Assembly (NCBI GenBank): GCA_938008665.1 | Contig: CALLKA010000088.1 | Span: 1 to 10,897, forward strand | From: an uncultured Bacteroidota bacterium | Lineage (GTDB): Bacteria; Bacteroidota; Bacteroidia; Chitinophagales; Chitinophagaceae | Length of the DNA stretch: 10,897 bases | Reading direction: 5' to 3' | Part shown: piece by piece, positions 6,711 through 10,897 of the stretch | How positions within the stretch are numbered: position 1 is the first letter of the stretch | Layout of the letters: every line of letters starts with the position of its first letter | Program-made: the position numbers and the translations under genes | The notes under the pieces: generated by a model | The model's input: the letters and a program-made list of their open reading frames with translations, nothing else | Databases searched by the model: none | Told to the model about the DNA's origin: nothing

Positions 6711-8135
6711 CTAATATTGAATCTTAAACACCAGCGCTTCCGTGTTTGCATTCAATTTTTTAACTGGGGTAAAAATGGATAAATTGGTCGATGCTTGTTT
6801 AAAGATTATTTTTTGATCGGTGCCTAAAATTTGAATCTTTTTAATTGGGCTTGCCGTATTAATATTCAGTTTATAAATTTCACTGATTGCTTCTTTAGCT
6901 GCAAGTTGGTAAATTGCATAAATACAATCCTGCTTTTTGGTAAATACCCACTTACCTTGACCTGGTAATGAAGCATCAGCTTCTGCATCATAGATAGCTT
7001 CCCCATTCACTTGTATCCATTTACCAATATCTTCTAATCGTGCATAAGCGTTTGGATCCCACTCGCCATCAGGTGCTGGCCCTATGTTTAAAAGCAGGTT
7101 GCCATTTTTTGAAACAATCTCTGTTAATAAATGAATCACTTTGCGTGAGGTTTTATATTCATCATTGGGAACATAGGACCAAGAGTTACCAAGTGTCATA
7201 CAACTTTCCCAAGGATAAGGCAAGTATGTAGCTGGCACTTGTTGTTCAGGCGTAACATAGTTCTCATATTCGCCATGAACCGTTCTGTCAACCACTAATA
7301 GCCCAGGTTGATGCGTTCTAGCCATCCGCGCAATATTTCCCATATCAATATCTTGATTATGTTTTATGGTGCGTTGCCACTCCACTGAAGTATCTACGGA
7401 ACTAAATGGACGAACCCAACCACCATCTAACCATAAAATATCTATTTTACCATAATCGCTCATCAACTCCTCTATTTGATTGTACGTAAACTTTTTAAAT
7501 GACTCCCATTTCTCAGGATATTTTTTTGGGTCATAGGATACATTACGATCTTTCGGTGGAAAATATTTCCACCAATAATCAGGCGTATTCCAATCTGGTT
7601 TTGAAAAATAAGCTCCTGTCATAAATCCTTGATCACGGAAAGCATTAAATATTTCCTTGGCAACATTTGCTTTTGGATTATTTGCAAATGGTGATTTAGT
7701 TCCAGTGATTTTATAATCAGATTGTTTGGTATCAAACATATTAAAACCATCATGATGTTTGGTCGTAAATACGACATATTTCATACCTGCATTTTTTGCA
7801 GCAAGCGCCCATTTTTCTGGATTAAATTTAACCGGATTAAAAGTGGTTTGTAAATTTTCGTAGGCTTGCTTATAGCTAAACCAATCCTTAGCATATGGAC
7901 CATTGCGTTGTGTCCAACCTTCATCTTCCGGACATAAGCTCCAGCTTTCAACTACACCCCATTGGCTATATGTACCCCAATGCATTAAAAGGCCAAATTT
8001 TATTTTGCCCCATTGAGATAATTTCGCTTGTACTAATTTATCGGCGGGAAGTGTGTACTTTAAACTTGCAGTGTGTTCTTGTGCATTTACCGACAGGAAC
8101 ATAAAAGCAAAAAATACGAATAAAAGTTTTTTCAT
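6711..8135 (-). CDS. Alpha-L-fucosidase, glycoside hydrolase family 29
   Basis: The 474-residue protein starts with a signal peptide (MKKLLFVFFAFMFLSVNAQ, cut after Ala18) and so acts in the periplasm or outside. The catalytic domain, about residues 35-375, carries GH29 hallmarks: KFGLLMHWGTYS (46-57), YVVFTTKHHDGFNMFD (120-135), YFSKPDW (176-182) and DILWLDGGW (232-240). Asp237 is the expected nucleophile. The acid/base Glu is less fixed in this family; Glu291 and Glu297 are candidates. Later, KNGNLLLNIGPAPDGEW (344-360) is also typical, and residues 385-474 form a small beta-rich C-terminal domain. It would release L-fucose from glycans by retaining hydrolysis. It stands alone: no SusC/SusD pair, sulfatase or fucose catabolic gene is beside it. 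Length fits the family. Subfamily (A or B) cannot be settled by eye. Confidence 0.95.
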   Translation of the reverse strand: MKKLLFVFFAFMFLSVNAQEHTASLKYTLPADKLVQAKLSQWGKIKFGLLMHWGTYSQWGVVESWSLCPEDEGWTQRNGPYAKDWFSYKQAYENLQTTFNPVKFNPEKWALAAKNAGMKYVVFTTKHHDGFNMFDTKQSDYKITGTKSPFANNPKANVAKEIFNAFRDQGFMTGAYFSKPDWNTPDYWWKYFPPKDRNVSYDPKKYPEKWESFKKFTYNQIEELMSDYGKIDILWLDGGWVRPFSSVDTSVEWQRTIKHNQDIDMGNIARMARTHQPGLLVVDRTVHGEYENYVTPEQQVPATYLPYPWESCMTLGNSWSYVPNDEYKTSRKVIHLLTEIVSKNGNLLLNIGPAPDGEWDPNAYARLEDIGKWIQVNGEAIYDAEADASLPGQGKWVFTKKQDCIYAIYQLAAKEAISEIYKLNINTASPIKKIQILGTDQKIIFKQASTNLSIFTPVKKLNANTEALVFKIQY

Positions 8136-8152
8136 TGAGATATGTTTTTTAG

Positions 8153-8183
8153 CAATTGTAAATTAACACAATTCCTAAAACAA
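8153..8183 (-). promoter_or_regulatory. Possible promoter of the fucosidase gene
   Basis: On the minus strand TTG (8183-8181), a 20-base spacer and TACAATTG (8160-8153) resemble the Bacteroidota promoter with one mismatch in the -7 element (TAnnTTTG expected). The predicted transcript would start about 10 bases before the ATG at 8135, the same geometry as at 4049-4077. Confidence 0.4.
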
Positions 8184-8214
8184 CCCCTTCATAAACGAAA
8201 AAATAAAAAATTAA

Positions 8215-8781
8215 TTAGGCTGATTTTCTAACAAACTTGGTTAAAATGACGATGGTTTGTTCATTCACTTTTCCTTCAATCTGTTCCGGGTTATCAGGAA
8301 CTAGTCTTATTTTACGCACAATCGTTCCTTTTGGTGCCATAAAGTTTGCCCCTTTTACGTTTAACCCTTGCGTTAATACAATTGTATCCCCATTTTGTAA
8401 TTCAGTACCATTACTATCCACATGTATCGCTTGGGTTTGATAAGCACTTAAAGCCCAAGTAACCACAGTTTCATCAAAATCAACTGAGGTTAGTAATTCA
8501 TTAGCCCATTCATTTTCTTTTATGCCATATAAGATGCGATAGCTTAAAGCGAGTACGCTTGGTTCCGTATTCCATATACTTCCAGCCAAACATTGCCAAT
8601 GATTCCCAGCTTCCTTGCCTTCAATGATTGAAATACATTGATCACAAAGTGCAACTTCGTTTTCAATCACATCATTACTCTTAGGACTTACTGTATAAGC
8701 AACCGTGGCTGCATCGATGGTGCAAAGTTCACATAAGTCCTGGCATCTTTCCTTAAGCTTACTCGAAATAGTTGATTTCAT
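8215..8781 (-). CDS. PhnA/YjdM-type protein with N-terminal zinc ribbon
   Basis: The 188-residue protein has two parts. Residues 13-49 hold two CxxC pairs, Cys17/Cys20 (CELC) and Cys46/Cys49 (CDQC), which look like a zinc ribbon. Residues 120-186 match the PhnA (YjdM) C-terminal domain: DSNGTELQNGDTIVLTQ, KGTIVRKIRL and a closing strand with VRK. A helical middle segment (73-118) lies between them, so the protein is longer than the roughly 110 residues of the Escherichia coli protein. The name PhnA came from the phosphonate operon, but this family is not the phosphonoacetate hydrolase and its role is not established. No phosphonate gene is near. The gene sits 51 bases after the helicase stop and has its own -7 element, so it may be transcribed alone. 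The domain call is good, function unknown. Confidence 0.85.
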   Translation of the reverse strand: MKSTISSKLKERCQDLCELCTIDAATVAYTVSPKSNDVIENEVALCDQCISIIEGKEAGNHWQCLAGSIWNTEPSVLALSYRILYGIKENEWANELLTSVDFDETVVTWALSAYQTQAIHVDSNGTELQNGDTIVLTQGLNVKGANFMAPKGTIVRKIRLVPDNPEQIEGKVNEQTIVILTKFVRKSA

Positions 8782-8786
8782 AATTG

Positions 8787-8794
8787 CAAATTTA
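8787..8794 (-). promoter_or_regulatory. -7 promoter element before the PhnA-like gene
   Basis: TAAATTTG on the minus strand is an exact TAnnTTTG match. It ends only five bases before the ATG at 8781, so a transcript from it would have almost no leader. No TTG at the right -33 distance is visible, which lowers confidence. Confidence 0.4.
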
Positions 8795-8832
8795 TCTTTT
8801 AAAACTTAGTCTGATTTCCTGCTTATAAATAA

Positions 8833-10023
8833 TTATCTCCTACGATTAAAGCCTTTTTTTACCACAGCTTTTGGATTGTAGGCTGGCGTTGGTCCAAATT
8901 CAGCTGGTACCGTTCCTTTAAAAATAGGGGTACCTAAAAGTTGCTCAATAATTGCACACTTGCCTTGTTCGCTCTCACCCACAAGTGTAAAAGCAGTGCC
9001 AGATGTAGCTGCACGCGCGGTTCGTCCTATTCGGTGTATATAGTCCTCGCCATCATTAGGCACATCATAATTAATCACTAAATCAATATCGTCAATGTCA
9101 ATACCTCTGCTTAAAACATCGGTTGCCACCAAAATATTAATTTTTTGATTTCTAAAATCTTGTAAATATTGCTCCCTGCTTTTTTGATCTAAGTCAGAAT
9201 GAATCTCAGCAACAGCTAAGTTCGCGTGCTTTAATTTTAAAGTTAATTGTTTGACATTCAATTTTTTTGAACAGAACACAATTACTTTTGAAAACTTTTT
9301 TGAGCTTAGCATATCAATTATAATTGGCACTTTTTGTGCTTCATATACAATAAATGCTTTTTGCACTATTTGTTCAGGCGGTTTCGAAATAGCAATGTTA
9401 ATTTCAATTGGATTGTGTAATAATTTCTTTGCTAACACGCGCATCTTTGCTGGCATAGTAGCTGAAAACAAAAGGTTTTGACGAACCGCGGGTAAAAAGG
9501 TAACAATCTTTGACAGGTCATCACTAAAACCCATATCTAACATACGATCAGCCTCATCCAATACTAAATATTTAAGCCCTTTTAATTTAACATAGCCCAT
9601 ATTTAAATGTGCAATCATTCTGCCGGGGGTACAAACCACAATATCAACACCGCTCGTTAAAGCTTTTTTTTCTGTGACAAATGAATTTCCGTCACCACCG
9701 CCATAAACGGCGATGGAACTAACATCGGTAAAATAAGATAGGCCTTCAATACTTTCAGCAATTTGTATGGCTAACTCACGCGTAGGTACAATAATCATTG
9801 CATTAATGTCACCAGCATGATGTGGAGAAGTGAGTAATCGGTGTAATAAGGGTAATAAAAAAGCAGCTGTTTTTCCAGTGCCAGTTTGCGCAGCAGCTAT
9901 AATATCCTTCCCTTCCAAAATGGGAACCATTACCTGTTGTTGCACAGGTGTCGCATTTTCATAACCCATTGCGTCAATCCCTTCTAAAATGCGTGGGTCC
10001 AAACCTAAATCTATAAACTTCAA
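8833..10023 (-). CDS. DEAD-box ATP-dependent RNA helicase (RhlE-like)
   Basis: The 396-residue protein has the full set of DEAD-box motifs in order: a Q motif (FIDLGL...GYENATPVQ, 3-28), motif I AQTGTGKT (45-52), Ia PTRELA (80-85), Ib TPGR (132-135), II DEAD (156-159), III SAT (187-189), V ATDVLSRGIDI (300-310) and VI HRIGRTAR (330-337). It should unwind short RNA helices using ATP, in ribosome assembly or RNA turnover, often at low temperature. The tail after about 370 is short and ends basic (KKGFNRRR). The start codon is TTG (10023-10021): no ATG lies upstream in frame, and the next Met, at 19, would remove the conserved Phe of the Q motif. Closest type by eye is RhlE, but subfamily naming is uncertain. 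It lies between two unrelated-looking genes. Confidence 0.96.
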   Translation of the reverse strand: MKFIDLGLDPRILEGIDAMGYENATPVQQQVMVPILEGKDIIAAAQTGTGKTAAFLLPLLHRLLTSPHHAGDINAMIIVPTRELAIQIAESIEGLSYFTDVSSIAVYGGGDGNSFVTEKKALTSGVDIVVCTPGRMIAHLNMGYVKLKGLKYLVLDEADRMLDMGFSDDLSKIVTFLPAVRQNLLFSATMPAKMRVLAKKLLHNPIEINIAISKPPEQIVQKAFIVYEAQKVPIIIDMLSSKKFSKVIVFCSKKLNVKQLTLKLKHANLAVAEIHSDLDQKSREQYLQDFRNQKINILVATDVLSRGIDIDDIDLVINYDVPNDGEDYIHRIGRTARAATSGTAFTLVGESEQGKCAIIEQLLGTPIFKGTVPAEFGPTPAYNPKAVVKKGFNRRR

Positions 10024-10061
10024 AATAAAATATTTAATACTTGTATAACCCGAAGGTACGA

Positions 10062-10069
10062 CAAAATTA
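10062..10069 (-). promoter_or_regulatory. -7 promoter element before the helicase gene
   Basis: TAATTTTG on the minus strand matches TAnnTTTG exactly and lies in the 58-base gap between the membrane protein gene and the helicase. Transcription would begin about 30 bases before the TTG start codon. A well-spaced -33 TTG is not visible, so the site is tentative. Confidence 0.4.
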
Positions 10070-10081
10070 AAGCTATGCCTA

Positions 10082-10645
10082 TTAATTAGATTTGTTCAAA
10101 AACAAAAGCTTGGCTTGCACAAATGTGGCAATAACTTGAATGAAACCCATGGTCAAAAATAAAGCATCAAAAGAGATGTAATTAGCAATTAAACCACCAA
10201 TAGCAATGGCTATACCAGATACAAAATGGGTATGCCCACTTGCCAAACTCCAGTGAAAGGTGTTCTCCGTATCTTCCATATTACTGGCGAAAAGTGAATC
10301 CCAAATGGGTGCACTTAAGGCTTCTGCAATACCCAGTCCTATTTGTAAAAGAAATAATTCTTTAGGATTTGAAACAAACATATAACCAAAGGTGAGCAAA
10401 GCATTTAAACCATAGCCCGCAATCATCACATGTTTTTTATACGCTGAATGATTAAAATATTTTCCGATGATAAAATAAAAAACACCGGTTGTCACTAAAT
10501 AAAAGGCCCAAGCCCATGTGATGTCTAATAAATCACCGCCAATTTTTTCAGCATATATGGCAAAGAGGGGGCCAAATAAACCTTCGCCAAAATACCACAA
10601 GCTAGAAGCAGTTAATAATATTTTAGTGGTTTTAGTTAAGCGCAT
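10082..10645 (-). CDS. Half-length MFS-like membrane protein (six helices)
   Basis: The 187-residue protein is almost entirely membrane: helices at about residues 9-31, 42-61, 72-91, 97-119, 138-157 and 160-183. The pattern resembles the N-terminal half of a major facilitator transporter: WYFGEGLFGPLFAIYAEKIGG in and after helix 1, a short basic loop (NHSAYKKH, 65-72) between helices 2 and 3 as in MFS loop 2-3, and GLGIAEALSAPIWDSLFA in helix 4. Full MFS proteins have twelve helices in about 400 residues, so this is half the usual size. It ends with a natural TAA and the 58 bases behind it do not continue the fold, so I see no broken second half. It may work as a dimer, or be a shortened relative with another role. 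The substrate is unknown. The ATG at 10645 gives a basic N-terminus (MRLTKTTK), as expected. Confidence 0.78.
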   Translation of the reverse strand: MRLTKTTKILLTASSLWYFGEGLFGPLFAIYAEKIGGDLLDITWAWAFYLVTTGVFYFIIGKYFNHSAYKKHVMIAGYGLNALLTFGYMFVSNPKELFLLQIGLGIAEALSAPIWDSLFASNMEDTENTFHWSLASGHTHFVSGIAIAIGGLIANYISFDALFLTMGFIQVIATFVQAKLLFLNKSN

Positions 10646-10839
10646 TTGTAAACATCATTATGTAATACATATATGACCGGTATTAAAGTGTAAGGTTTAA
10701 CCTTCAATACAAATATTTTATTTTAACTTAGATATTATGTATTTCATTATTTATAGTTATAATATATTATGCTTATTAGCTAGGATGCTATTTGGTTTAG
10801 GTTTATCTGAGAGGAAGACTGCGCAATTATTAAAAAATA
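10646..10839. other. Intergenic stretch with two short dyads
   Basis: This AT-rich stretch of about 190 bases separates the MFS-like gene (minus) from a possible plus-strand gene at the window edge. It holds two small perfect dyads, TATGTA-A-TACATA (10659-10671) and AAGGTT-T-AACCTT (10692-10704). They may be regulator sites for the MFS-like gene, whose start is 14 bases from the first. A near match to a -7 element, AATATTTG on the minus strand, lies at 10716-10709. Nothing else is recognisable. Confidence 0.35.
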
Positions 10840-10897
10840 TTGAAACAAAATTTAATGGCAAGTGGAGCATTACTTAGCACTAGTGCATTTGCAAATA
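10840..10897 (+). CDS. Possible start of an exported protein, cut by the window edge
   Basis: From a TTG at 10840 the plus strand reads (M)KQNLMASGALLSTSAFAN and runs off the end. This has a basic start, a short apolar core and an AFA site, so it resembles a signal peptide. An ATG at 10855 in the same frame is the alternative start, but it would remove the basic residue. A stop codon at 10831 closes the frame upstream. Only 19 codons are visible, so no family can be named, and it could be chance. A different frame (10737-10877) holds a 46-codon open stretch that overlaps it and looks less like a protein. Confidence 0.3.
   Translation, partial: MKQNLMASGALLSTSAFAN

Noticed and set aside
8215..8781. 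Reading the PhnA-like gene as a phosphonoacetate hydrolase
   Set aside because: That enzyme shares only the name; this protein has the YjdM-type domain and a zinc ribbon and no phosphatase-type metal site.
10737..10877. A 46-codon open frame on the plus strand starting at an ATG
   Set aside because: The product has no recognisable family, no clear promoter or ribosome site is seen, and it overlaps the more protein-like frame at 10840.
1..10897. Mobile element, prophage, CRISPR array or tRNA
   Set aside because: No transposase, integrase, direct-repeat array or cloverleaf-like sequence was seen on reading both strands.

Overview
The window looks like an ordinary chromosomal segment of a member of the Bacteroidota, possibly of the Chitinophagaceae. 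The reasons are the AT-rich DNA, the near absence of Shine-Dalgarno sequences, promoter elements of the Bacteroidota type (TAnnTTTG at -7, TTG at -33), signal peptides ending in NAQ, and the gene families present. The genus is an inference. No rRNA, tRNA, transposase, CRISPR array or phage gene was seen.

Left part (1-4900): a small two-helix membrane protein of the DUF2892/YgaP_TM type (63-269, +) faces a minus-strand gene set across a perfect 16-bp bidirectional terminator hairpin (289-326). The minus-strand set reads, in transcription order, a secreted beta-propeller/phosphoesterase fusion (4031-1623), an arginase (1595-645) and a CDGSH iron-sulfur protein (586-362). The gaps are 27 and 58 bases. 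A good Bacteroidota promoter (4049-4077) sits before the first gene and moves its start from 4067 to 4031. A secreted or periplasmic double-cupin protein (4132-4899, +) diverges from it.

Middle part (4896-6566): a compact arsenic gene set on the minus strand, arsR-arsM-arsC, with gaps of 26 and 27 bases. It encodes an arsenite-sensing repressor, an arsenite methyltransferase and a thioredoxin-type arsenate reductase. A perfect 12-bp inverted repeat (6541-6566) overlaps the arsR start codon and is the likely operator. Arsenate would be reduced by ArsC and the arsenite methylated by ArsM. No arsenite efflux pump lies in this window. The arsC and cupin genes converge and share the four bases TTAA as overlapping stop codons.

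Right part (6640-10897): a secreted GH29 alpha-L-fucosidase with its own terminator, a PhnA/YjdM-type zinc-ribbon protein, a DEAD-box RNA helicase that starts with TTG, and a half-length MFS-like membrane protein with six helices. All four are on the minus strand. The last 250 bases are mostly non-coding and may hold the first codons of an exported protein on the plus strand, cut by the window edge.

Most genes here are recognisable. The points most worth a second look are the pump-less arsenic operon with its operator over the start codon, the half-size MFS protein, the arginase with a changed substrate-loop residue, and the cupin protein with one apparently metal-free domain. I found no convincing wholly new system.
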